64,000 nt of DNA from Paenibacillus pabuli (GTDB lineage: Bacteria; Bacillota; Bacilli; Paenibacillales; Paenibacillaceae). Made by a program: the position numbers and the translations under genes. The stretch spans positions 248,001 through 312,000 of the forward strand of contig NZ_JBDOIO010000003.1 in NCBI RefSeq assembly GCF_039831995.1, written 5' to 3'. The notes under the pieces are model-generated. The model was not told the origin of the DNA, searched no databases, and saw only the letters and a list, made by a program, of their open reading frames with translations. Positions 1 through 7,118 of this stretch are shown here, in pieces. The number at the start of each line of letters is the position of its first letter. The first letter of the stretch is position 1.

Positions 1-252
1 GCGAAATCCGTCTTTTTGAGTGAACTATTTCTCGAACATGCCATAGAAACGGTATTTTTGAAGATTCGCAAACAAAATATCCGGTCGAGCAAAGCTGCAC
101 AAAAACTGCCCTATGTAAAACTGGCCAATGATTCGCATGCTGAATTATACGGATCCATCAATGCCGGGGAGCAGATCTATGATCTGTATCGCGTGGAACG
201 GATCGACTTTATCGAATACAGTATGATCCTGAACCAGGGAGTGGCTACATAA
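1..252 (+). CDS. C-terminal part of a GNAT-type N-acetyltransferase (5' end outside window)
   Basis: The frame is open from the first base (AKSVFLSELFLEH...) and ends at a TAA, so this is the last 83 codons of a gene starting upstream. The segment 'ETVFLKIRKQNIRSSKAAQKL' resembles the late part of the GNAT acetyltransferase fold, where a strand with a (V/L)-x-(V/L)-R pattern is followed by N-x-R-(A/S)-x-K-A and a helix. A TTG at 16 could be read as a start, but a protein beginning there would lack the acetyl-CoA binding core, so truncation by the window edge is more likely. A hairpin terminator follows about 75 bases downstream. The family call rests on weak local similarity; the substrate is unknown. 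Confidence 0.55.
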   Translation, partial: AKSVFLSELFLEHAIETVFLKIRKQNIRSSKAAQKLPYVKLANDSHAELYGSINAGEQIYDLYRVERIDFIEYSMILNQGVAT

Positions 253-327
253 CTGCACAGTAAACTTTATGAATCCTATATAAGGTCATAGATAGGTGTT
301 CATCATAGCAATGCATACTAATCGAGA

Positions 328-352
328 GTCGCTGAATCAGCGGCTTTTTTTT
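328..352 (+). terminator. Rho-independent terminator after the partial acetyltransferase gene
   Basis: GTCGCT, a five-base loop GAATC and AGCGGC (one G-T pair) are followed directly by eight T residues. It separates the upstream gene from the cyanurate/biuret operon. Confidence 0.8.
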
Positions 353-465
353 ATGTTGCTCTTTAGACCAGGGGAAAAAAAGGTTATGTAATAATTTATA
401 ACACATGAATTGAATGATTGTGAAAAACAACAAAAAATAATGAATCTTTTTTATGGAAAACTACA

Positions 466-494
466 AAGACATCCAGAAATCTTCGTAATATAAT
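466..494 (+). promoter_or_regulatory. Putative sigma-A promoter of the biuret/cyanurate operon
   Basis: A perfect TATAAT (489-494) lies 17 bases downstream of AAGACA (466-471), which matches four of six -35 bases. It sits in an AT-rich 240-base stretch and points at the hydrolase gene starting at 594, leaving a leader of about 90 bases. The leader holds a short hairpin (556-562 paired with 569-575) just before the ribosome site, and a perfect palindrome GTTATATAAC (530-539). A looser GTTAT/ATAAC pair lies at 383-402 upstream of the promoter. Nothing else was recognised between 253 and 593. Confidence 0.5.
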
Positions 495-593
495 ATGACA
501 CAAGAAGAAAAAACGAAGGAATAAGTCAGGTTATATAACATTTAAATTAATCAACACAGGGATCTCAGTCTCTGTTCTAAAAGGAGAATATCT

Positions 594-1277
594 ATGCAAA
601 TTAATGCAGCACCTTACAGTTGGCCTTACGACGGGAGTATCGATCCCGCAAGAACTGCATTAGTCATCATCGATATGCAAATCGACTTTTGCGGTAAGGG
701 AGGATATGTGGAACAGATGGGATACGACCTGTCCTTGACGGCCAAACCAATCGAACCCATACGAAAACTACTGCAGCGGGTCAGGCAGATTGAACAATTT
801 CACGTCATCCACACGAGAGAGGGGCACAAACCGGATTTATCCGATCTGTCTGCAAACAAACGTTGGCGCAGCAAACAGATCGGGGCAGAGATCGGTTCTT
901 CCGGACCGGCGGGACGCATTTTGGTTCGAGGTGAACCGGGCTGGCAGATTATAGAGGAGCTTGCTCCCATTGAAGGTGAATCGATCATTGATAAGCCGGG
1001 TAAAGGCAGTTTTTATGCCACAGACCTGGATCTGATCCTGAAGAATCAAGGCATCACTCATCTGATTTTGACGGGAATTACAACGGATGTTTGTGTGCAT
1101 ACAACCATGCGTGAAGCCAACGACAGAGGATATGAATGTCTGATTCTGGAAGACTGCACGGGAGCAACCGACCCTGATAATCATCATGCAGCGCTCCAGA
1201 TGGTCAAAATGCAGGGAGGCGTGTTTGGCAGCGTCAGTAACTCCAGCGAGGTTTTAAAGGTGCTAGCAGCCTTTTAA
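594..1277 (+). CDS. biuH: Isochorismatase-family cysteine hydrolase, probable biuret amidohydrolase
   Basis: This 227-residue protein of the cysteine hydrolase (isochorismatase-like) superfamily probably hydrolyses biuret to allophanate and ammonia in the cytoplasm. The family triad is visible: Asp27 in IIDMQIDF, a Lys in the DKPGKGSF segment (Lys134 most likely) and the nucleophile Cys167 in GITTDVCVHTT after the usual cis-peptide region. Gln207 in VKMQGGVFG sits where biuret hydrolases carry a substrate-binding glutamine. The start has a good AAGGAG site seven bases upstream. It is the first gene of an operon with a transporter, a cyanurate-hydrolase-like enzyme and allophanate hydrolase, which favours biuret over ureidoacrylate (RutB-like) or isochorismate. 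The superfamily is certain; the substrate is inferred from context. Confidence 0.82.
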   Translation: MQINAAPYSWPYDGSIDPARTALVIIDMQIDFCGKGGYVEQMGYDLSLTAKPIEPIRKLLQRVRQIEQFHVIHTREGHKPDLSDLSANKRWRSKQIGAEIGSSGPAGRILVRGEPGWQIIEELAPIEGESIIDKPGKGSFYATDLDLILKNQGITHLILTGITTDVCVHTTMREANDRGYECLILEDCTGATDPDNHHAALQMVKMQGGVFGSVSNSSEVLKVLAAF

Positions 1278-1325
1278 GCAACACCGCCACAGCAATAGAA
1301 AAACAACAACACGGGAGGAAATCAT

Positions 1326-2333
1326 ATGTGGAGATGGTCCAGAAAGTCACTGCTTATTGTAATGTCGGTTTGTTTGCTCGCACTAACAGCTTGCGGGTCG
1401 AACGATGTGCCTAGTTCAGCATCAGGAGATGGAGAATCCGGTGAACTGAAAAAAGTGGTTCTGCGTCTAAAATGGGTTCATCAAGCACAGTTTGCTGGCT
1501 TCTATACCGCCGTAGAAAAGGGGTTTTACAAAGAAGCGGGATTGGATGTTGAGATCAGACCAGGCGGCGCTGATTTTCCTTCTGTACAGATGATTGCATC
1601 AGGTGCGGAGCAATTCGGCGTGACGGGCGCAGATCAGATACTGATGGCCAGGGAGAAAGGGGTTCCCGTGAAGGCGCTGTCCGCCATTTACAGAAAAACG
1701 CCATTTGTGTTGTTTAGTCTCAAGGATTCAGGGATCACGAAAATGGAGGATCTGGTCGGCCAGAAGATCGGTGTGAAGCTTGGAGGTAATGAAGAGCTGA
1801 CTTACCGAGCAATGGTGAAGAATGCGGGTATAGACGGAACCAAGGTGGAGGAAATGCCAGCAAAATATGATCTCAGCCCATTGCTCAGCGGACAGGTAAA
1901 GGCATGGCCAGGTTATGTCATCAATGAGGTCCTCGCCGTACAGGAACAGGGGAATGAAGTCAATATTATTGAGCCAAACGATTATGATATTAACTTTTAT
2001 GCAGATACGTTGTTTACGACAGAGGACATCATCGAGCGTGATCCCGAAATGGTGAAAAGCTTCGTACAAGCTTCCATGAAGGGCTGGAGCTACGCTATTG
2101 AGAACCCTGAAGAGGCTGCCGAATTTGGCTTGAAATACGGGGATAAATTGACCATTGATCACGAGGTGAGCATGATGAACGCAAGCATTCCTTTGCTGGA
2201 GCCAGAGAATCTTCCACTCGGCAAGATGGAATCAGAGGCGTGGGACGTGCTGCAGCAGAACTTGATTGATCTGGAATTCTTGAAGAAAGAGCAAAACCTT
2301 GAAGACGTATTTTCAAACGAATTTATCGAATAG
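1326..2333 (+). CDS. ABC transporter substrate-binding lipoprotein, NMT1/THI5 type
   Basis: A 335-residue extracytoplasmic binding lipoprotein. The signal sequence ends in the lipobox LTAC with the lipidated Cys23. The mature part opens with LRLKWVHQAQFAGFYTA and VEKGFYKEAGLDVEI, typical of the NMT1/THI5-like fold used for pyrimidine precursors, riboflavin, taurine and similar small molecules. A purine-rich GGGAGG site precedes the ATG. It is followed 11 bases later by its ATPase gene and then a permease gene, so the three encode a complete importer. Because it lies between biuret- and cyanurate-degrading enzymes, the ligand is probably cyanurate, biuret or a related ring compound; that is inference. 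Confidence 0.9.
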   Translation: MWRWSRKSLLIVMSVCLLALTACGSNDVPSSASGDGESGELKKVVLRLKWVHQAQFAGFYTAVEKGFYKEAGLDVEIRPGGADFPSVQMIASGAEQFGVTGADQILMAREKGVPVKALSAIYRKTPFVLFSLKDSGITKMEDLVGQKIGVKLGGNEELTYRAMVKNAGIDGTKVEEMPAKYDLSPLLSGQVKAWPGYVINEVLAVQEQGNEVNIIEPNDYDINFYADTLFTTEDIIERDPEMVKSFVQASMKGWSYAIENPEEAAEFGLKYGDKLTIDHEVSMMNASIPLLEPENLPLGKMESEAWDVLQQNLIDLEFLKKEQNLEDVFSNEFIE

Positions 2334-2344
2334 GGTGTGATTTT

Positions 2345-3169
2345 ATGCTAACAACGGCCAGTGGTCTGGAGAAAGAAGCTTCAGGGCTGCATGAACAACA
2401 GACAACCATTTCTTCCAAAAGCGACATCGCGGTTACGTTGAAAAATTGCTCCTTATCCTTTGGTGACGTCAACGTATTGAATAATGTGTCGATTGATATT
2501 TATAAAAATGAATTTGTTTCGATCCTCGGCCCAAGCGGATGCGGGAAGTCAACGCTGCTCCGGTTAATGCTCGATCTGCTTCAACCCAATGCAGGAGGAG
2601 AGATCGTCTATCCATCGAAGGATCTCTCGCTCGGCATGGTGTTTCAGAAGCCTGTATTGATGCCCTGGCTAACCGCAATCCAAAATATATCGCTGCCTCT
2701 CACGATCGGAGAGAAGAAATTCACCAAAAAAGAGATTAAGGAAAAAGCGGAATCCTCGCTGCGGTTGGTTGGACTTCAGGATTTCATGAATCATTTTCCG
2801 CATCAGCTGAGCGGGGGCATGCAGCAGCGGATTGCGATTGCAAGGGCACTCGCTGCAGATCCGACAGTATTGCTTATGGATGAGCCCTTTGGGGCACTCG
2901 ATGAATTTACGAGAGAAAAGCTGAATTTCGAACTGCTGCGTCTATGGGAGAGTCCCGAAACGAGCCTAAGTACAGTTGTTATGGTTACCCACTCGATTCA
3001 GGAATCCGTGCTGCTATCCAACCGCGTGATCATGATGTCACCAAGGCCTGCCGGCGTAGAGGAAATTATTTCGGTTCCGCTGCCTTCACCGAGGGAGATT
3101 GGCATGGATGAACTTCCGGCCTTCCACCAGACTGTCAATGAGTTAAGAAAGCGGGTCAAACACCTATGA
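2345..3169 (+). CDS. ABC transporter ATP-binding protein (nitrate/sulfonate/pyrimidine class)
   Basis: A 274-residue nucleotide-binding subunit that powers the importer encoded around it. Walker A is GPSGCGKST (residues 62-70), the Q-loop lies in GMVFQKPVLMPW, the signature is LSGGMQQR (155-162) and Walker B is VLLMDEP with Asp179 and Glu180. An H-loop His follows in VMVTHSIQE. A roughly 30-residue N-terminal extension before the canonical domain is slightly unusual. The end overlaps the permease start by four bases (ATGA at 3166), indicating translational coupling. The class is clear; the transported compound is not shown by this subunit. Confidence 0.95.
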   Translation: MLTTASGLEKEASGLHEQQTTISSKSDIAVTLKNCSLSFGDVNVLNNVSIDIYKNEFVSILGPSGCGKSTLLRLMLDLLQPNAGGEIVYPSKDLSLGMVFQKPVLMPWLTAIQNISLPLTIGEKKFTKKEIKEKAESSLRLVGLQDFMNHFPHQLSGGMQQRIAIARALAADPTVLLMDEPFGALDEFTREKLNFELLRLWESPETSLSTVVMVTHSIQESVLLSNRVIMMSPRPAGVEEIISVPLPSPREIGMDELPAFHQTVNELRKRVKHL

Positions 3170-3918
3170 AAACCAAGATCAAAGATGCCATGTATCCTGT
3201 CGTATTCGCCATTGCCTTTCTTATATTATGGGAACTCATTGTACGCCTTTTCGACATACCCCTTTATTTGCTTCCATCTCCCACAGGCATATTATCGGTA
3301 ATGGACAGCTCCTTATGGTCACATATGCTGGTCACGCTGCTGGAAGCATTGGCAGGCTTCGTGCTTGCCAATGTCCTGGGATTGATTACCGCTGTAATCT
3401 TCGTGCATTCCAAACCCATTGAAAAGGGAGTATTCCCGCTGGCGATTGCACTCAAAACGACTCCGCTCGTCGCTCTGGCTCCGCTTCTGGTCGTATGGAT
3501 GGGGACGGGATATTCCTCCAAGGTCGTAGCCTCTATGCTAATCTGTTTCTTCCCTATTTTGGTTAACAGCGTAAAGGGTCTGAAAGCCATTGAGCACGAA
3601 GCATGGGAGCTGTTCTCCACATATAAAGGCACCAAGTCGGAAATTTTCTGGAAATTACGTCTGCCTGCAAGCTTGCCTTATGTGTTTTCTGCGTTGAAAA
3701 TCTCGACCTCGCTGGCTATCGTGGGTGCCATTGTTGGTGAATTTGTCGGCGCTAACAAAGGGCTCGGCTATGTCGTCCTGGTTTCTTCATACCATATGGA
3801 TACACCTGTGATGTTTTCCGCAATTATAGCATCCGCACTATGCGGACTGGTTCTCTTCTGGGCCATCAGCTTACTTGAGAGAAGAATTATATTCTGGCAA
3901 AGGACGGATGACCTATGA
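3166..3918 (+). CDS. ABC transporter permease, SsuC/TauC/ThiX-like
   Basis: A 250-residue integral membrane permease with about six hydrophobic segments, starting with VVFAIAFLILWELIV. The ATPase-coupling (EAA-like) loop is around 'EHEAWELFSTYKGTKSEIFW' and ends in LRLPASLPYV, typical of the BPD_transp_1 family that pairs with NMT1/THI5 or taurine-type binding proteins. It overlaps the ATPase gene by four bases upstream and the amidohydrolase gene by four bases downstream (ATGA at 3915), so importer and first catabolic enzyme are translated as one coupled unit. Confidence 0.93.
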   Translation: MKTKIKDAMYPVVFAIAFLILWELIVRLFDIPLYLLPSPTGILSVMDSSLWSHMLVTLLEALAGFVLANVLGLITAVIFVHSKPIEKGVFPLAIALKTTPLVALAPLLVVWMGTGYSSKVVASMLICFFPILVNSVKGLKAIEHEAWELFSTYKGTKSEIFWKLRLPASLPYVFSALKISTSLAIVGAIVGEFVGANKGLGYVVLVSSYHMDTPVMFSAIIASALCGLVLFWAISLLERRIIFWQRTDDL

Positions 3919-4988
3919 TGAGATGCACTGTGAACCGTATTCCAAGCCGTTCGCCTAACGATACGGCTGCGATGGAGAAAGCGATCCAAGAGGGAATCAT
4001 TGATGCTCAAGATGTGGTTGCGGTATTAGGCAAAACAGAGGGCAATGGCTGCGTGAACGATTTTACGCGTGGTTATGCTGTGCTGGCGTTAAAGCAATTT
4101 TTTGGCGGATACCGGAAAGAATCAACCTCTACGATATCCTATGTCATGTCTGGAGGAACCGAGGGCATATTGAGCCCTCACTTTACAGTGATTAGCCGCA
4201 AAGGTGCTTACAACCAAGATGGTAAGAGACAAGATCAGAAATCGCTGGCCATTGGCGTCGCAAAAACACGGGATTTTCTTCCCGAAGAGATTGGAAGGCT
4301 GGCTCAAGTGGACGAAGTGGCTGCGGCCGTTCAGCGAGCCATAGCGGAAGCTGGCATCGAATCCTCGGCAGATGTACATTTTGTGCAAATTAAGTGTCCG
4401 CTGTTAACGTCGGAAGGCGTGTATGATGCCTTAAGCAGATCTCAAACCACCGTGACGGAAGATACCTACAAATCCATGGGATATTCACGAGGAGCCTCCG
4501 CACTAGGTGCGGCAGTTGCTCTTGGCGAGGTGGAACGAGCTGGACTTCAAGTTACGGACATTTGCAATTCATGGCATCTGTTCAGCAGCGTAGCCTCCAC
4601 GTCGGCTGGTAGCGAACTGGCGTATTGTGAGGTAATCGTTTTCGGCAATTCCGACTTTGCAGAAGGTCCGTATTTTATCGACCATGCTGTAATGAAAGAT
4701 TCGATTGACGCCCCAGCACTCAAGCTCCTGCTGGATGTTCATGCAGATGCTGAAATGGTGCAGGTAATGGCTAAGGCAGAGGCTGATCCCACCGGGTTCA
4801 TCCGGGGTCACCGGCATACGATGCTTGATGATTCGGATATCAACCATACGAGACATGCGCGAGCTGTCGTCGGAGGTGTGCTTGCTTCAGTGTGTGGTGA
4901 TCCCATGATCTATGTGTCTGGTGGAGCCGAACATCAAGGGCCGGCAGGCGGCGGGCCAGTGGCTGTCGTTTTTAAACGCAGGGATTAG
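3915..4988 (+). CDS. atzD: Ring-opening amidohydrolase, probable cyanuric acid amidohydrolase (AtzD/TrzD family)
   Basis: A 357-residue member of the cyanuric acid hydrolase/barbiturase family, which opens the s-triazine or pyrimidine ring hydrolytically. The family is built from three homologous units, each giving a Ser-Lys pair. Here these are Lys40 (LGKTEGNG) with Ser79 (MSGGTEG), Lys160 (VQIKCPLL) with a Ser near 230 (ASTSAGSE), and Lys287 (MAKAEAD) with Ser335 (YVSGGAEHQGPAGGG). Arginines 52 (TRGY), 192 (SRGA) and 316 (HARAV) are spaced like the ring-binding Args. Cyanurate would give carboxybiuret, which decarboxylates to biuret. Barbiturase is the alternative, but the nearby allophanate hydrolase and biuret-type hydrolase favour cyanurate. 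Two adjacent ATGs (3915 and 3918) are possible starts. Confidence 0.88.
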   Translation: MMRCTVNRIPSRSPNDTAAMEKAIQEGIIDAQDVVAVLGKTEGNGCVNDFTRGYAVLALKQFFGGYRKESTSTISYVMSGGTEGILSPHFTVISRKGAYNQDGKRQDQKSLAIGVAKTRDFLPEEIGRLAQVDEVAAAVQRAIAEAGIESSADVHFVQIKCPLLTSEGVYDALSRSQTTVTEDTYKSMGYSRGASALGAAVALGEVERAGLQVTDICNSWHLFSSVASTSAGSELAYCEVIVFGNSDFAEGPYFIDHAVMKDSIDAPALKLLLDVHADAEMVQVMAKAEADPTGFIRGHRHTMLDDSDINHTRHARAVVGGVLASVCGDPMIYVSGGAEHQGPAGGGPVAVVFKRRD

Positions 4989-5028
4989 ACGGGATACATC
5001 CATAAAAAACAAATGGAGGAATGACACG

Positions 5029-5463
5029 ATGATTACAGCCAAGAAAACTGAGGTTATCACTGGAGAAGACATGCAATGGGGATTAATGCCGAATCACATT
5101 CACCTGTATCACCGCGAAATTGTGTCTGCGGAACAGGCGGATCAGATGGGGGTTCGTTCCAGCTCTGTTTTGTGGGAAAAGATTGGAGTCGGCGGTCAGG
5201 TACTGCCTCACTATCATGATGTAGCTGAAATCATTCACATCACCGTAGGTAAAGTGAAACTGCTGTGCAATGGGGAATGGAAGAGCTACCAGGCAGGAGA
5301 TACGTTCCATGTCCCGGCAGGCGTTATTCATTCGGTAGCCAATGACGATGTACAGCCGACAGAGCAGATCAGTATTTTTTTGCCGGTTGAAGAAAATGCT
5401 CCGGTTAACTCCTTTTTTAATACGACATTAGTGGAGGATGTCTTTACCACCAAATTGAAATAG
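5029..5463 (+). CDS. Single-domain cupin protein in the cyanurate operon
   Basis: A 144-residue protein with one conserved cupin beta-barrel. The first metal motif is visible as His61, His63 and Glu67 in LPHYHDVAEIIH, and the second as AGDTFHVPAGVIHSV with His101, so a divalent metal site looks intact. The ATG at 5029 is chosen because GGAGG lies nine bases upstream; the frame is open further upstream but lacks a ribosome site and overlaps the previous gene. It lies 40 bases after the amidohydrolase gene and 16 before the regulator gene. Its role is unknown. It could bind or decarboxylate an intermediate such as carboxybiuret, or act as a sensor; both are conjecture. Confidence 0.85.
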   Translation: MITAKKTEVITGEDMQWGLMPNHIHLYHREIVSAEQADQMGVRSSSVLWEKIGVGGQVLPHYHDVAEIIHITVGKVKLLCNGEWKSYQAGDTFHVPAGVIHSVANDDVQPTEQISIFLPVEENAPVNSFFNTTLVEDVFTTKLK

Positions 5464-5479
5464 TCAGGCGGGATAGGAG

Positions 5480-7087
5480 ATGGCAGATCACAAGAAGGCA
5501 GGATTCACGTGCAGTGATGTTTTGTTGATCCCCGACTTTAAGGAAGCTGTCGTCTTGGCTGGAGCAAGTGGCATGCAGCGAGTGATTAACCGTGTCAACG
5601 TAATGGAAGTGCCCGATGTGATCGATTGGGTACGCCCTGGAGAGTTACTGATTACCAGTGGATTTCCATTTCGTGATCAGCCGGAGGCCATTGCGGATAT
5701 CATACCGCAGCTGGTGGAGAAAGGTGTATCGGCGCTGGGGATTAAAACCAAACGATTCATCGATCATATTCCTGACCGTGCACTCGAGCTGGCTGACCAA
5801 TTGGGCTTTCCGATCTTCGAGCTTCCGGCCGCGACCGTATTTTCGGATGTTGTTAGGGATATTATGGAACGGGTCCTGGTGCAGGAGGCAAGGGAACTTT
5901 CAGTGCTGCAAAGCCGTTTTCACAAGCTGTCCCAACAGCTCCTGTACGGGAAAGGATTGGACGAATTTCTGCAAACGCTGGATGGCATATTGAACAATCC
6001 GATCGTATTGCTTGATGACGCCAATCATTTGTTTCTTTCTCCCCAGGCAGAGGAGATTGTGGAGGCAGATAACCCGATGCTATGGTCCGGTCTGAGGGAG
6101 GAGAGCAGCCTCGGCGTAAGCTTTATAACGCTTGGCGAACGCCGGATTCGTGTATATGTATCCGCCGTCAATGACAAGCAATACGATAAATGCTTGCTGG
6201 TTCTGCTGGAATGGAATCAAGAGCACTCCGTTGTCGATCGGCTGACGATTGATCGCGTAGGCGTTTTGGTAGGGCTCGAGATGATCAATGCCAATGCCAG
6301 GCGGGAAGTAGAGCTGAAATACGTCGACCAGTTTCTGCAGGATTGGATTACGGGCAGAATTGTAACCATTGAGGATCTGAGGCTGCGCGCGGAAGCATGT
6401 GGACACCCTCTCGAAGATGATCGGCCGCGGCAAGTAGCATTAGTGCGATTTCTAAACGTCAAACCAAGCATTAGGACCATGCAGCAGGCGATTAAAAGGC
6501 TAAGAACCAAATCCATATGCGAGGGCCTTCAAGCAACCATACTGGAGGGAGAGATGGTTCTTCTCTTCGCAGAAGCAATGCATGGTAGTAGAAATGTGGC
6601 GGTGGAAACCATTATCGCTGATATGAAGGTGATTTTCCCTACAGAGAACTACTCGTTATGTATCGGCAATCGAACCGGAGCTGCGGAGAAGGTATACGAA
6701 AGTTATAACGATGCCAAAAAGATTCATCATATCAGCTCCATATGCGATTATCGTGAACCCTATGTGGATTATATGAAGCTGGGCGTGTTCCAACTCTTAT
6801 ACCATCTGCCGGATACGGAGGAGGTTCAAGAGTACCGCGATCGATTCATTCAGCCATTGCTTGCGTACGATGCTAAGCATAATTCCCAGTTGTTTGAAAC
6901 ATTGAAGGTGTATTTTAAGCATAATCGAAATGTGAAAAAGACGTCAGCGGAGCTTTTCACCCATTATAATACCGTTTCCTATCGGGTAGAGCGGGTGTGT
7001 GAATTGCTGGGCATCAGCATGGATAATGGCGATGATGTTTTGCAGTTGCATCTGGCGATGAAATTAAATGAAATGCGGCCAGCCTGA
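5480..7087 (+). CDS. PucR-family transcriptional regulator
   Basis: A 535-residue regulator of the type controlling purine and other nitrogen catabolism genes. The N-terminal PucR domain (about residues 8-145) begins FTCSDVLLIPDFKEAVVLAG and includes the family pattern W-V-R-P-G-E-L-L-I-T-S. The middle region is GGDEF-like/CdaR-like without recognisable catalytic residues. The C-terminal PucR helix-turn-helix (about 470-535) contains NVKKTSAELFTHYNTVSYRV. It sits inside the operon between the cupin and allophanate hydrolase genes, so it probably senses a pathway metabolite or nitrogen status and controls the operon, including itself. Whether it activates or represses cannot be read from sequence. 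Confidence 0.92.
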   Translation: MADHKKAGFTCSDVLLIPDFKEAVVLAGASGMQRVINRVNVMEVPDVIDWVRPGELLITSGFPFRDQPEAIADIIPQLVEKGVSALGIKTKRFIDHIPDRALELADQLGFPIFELPAATVFSDVVRDIMERVLVQEARELSVLQSRFHKLSQQLLYGKGLDEFLQTLDGILNNPIVLLDDANHLFLSPQAEEIVEADNPMLWSGLREESSLGVSFITLGERRIRVYVSAVNDKQYDKCLLVLLEWNQEHSVVDRLTIDRVGVLVGLEMINANARREVELKYVDQFLQDWITGRIVTIEDLRLRAEACGHPLEDDRPRQVALVRFLNVKPSIRTMQQAIKRLRTKSICEGLQATILEGEMVLLFAEAMHGSRNVAVETIIADMKVIFPTENYSLCIGNRTGAAEKVYESYNDAKKIHHISSICDYREPYVDYMKLGVFQLLYHLPDTEEVQEYRDRFIQPLLAYDAKHNSQLFETLKVYFKHNRNVKKTSAELFTHYNTVSYRVERVCELLGISMDNGDDVLQLHLAMKLNEMRPA

Positions 7088-7118
7088 TCTGAATGTACGC
7101 ATTAAGGAGGGATGATGG

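Noticed and set aside
245..433. Minus-strand open frame across the first terminator
   Set aside because: It has no ribosome site, overlaps a terminator and an AT-rich promoter region, and shows no recognisable protein features.
3915..4988. Annotation of the ring-opening enzyme as barbiturase
   Set aside because: Possible for the family, but no pyrimidine catabolism gene is nearby while allophanate hydrolase and a biuret-type hydrolase are in the same operon.
4912..5028. N-terminal extension of the cupin frame upstream of 5029
   Set aside because: It overlaps the end of the amidohydrolase gene, has no ribosome site, and the ATG at 5029 has GGAGG at ideal spacing.
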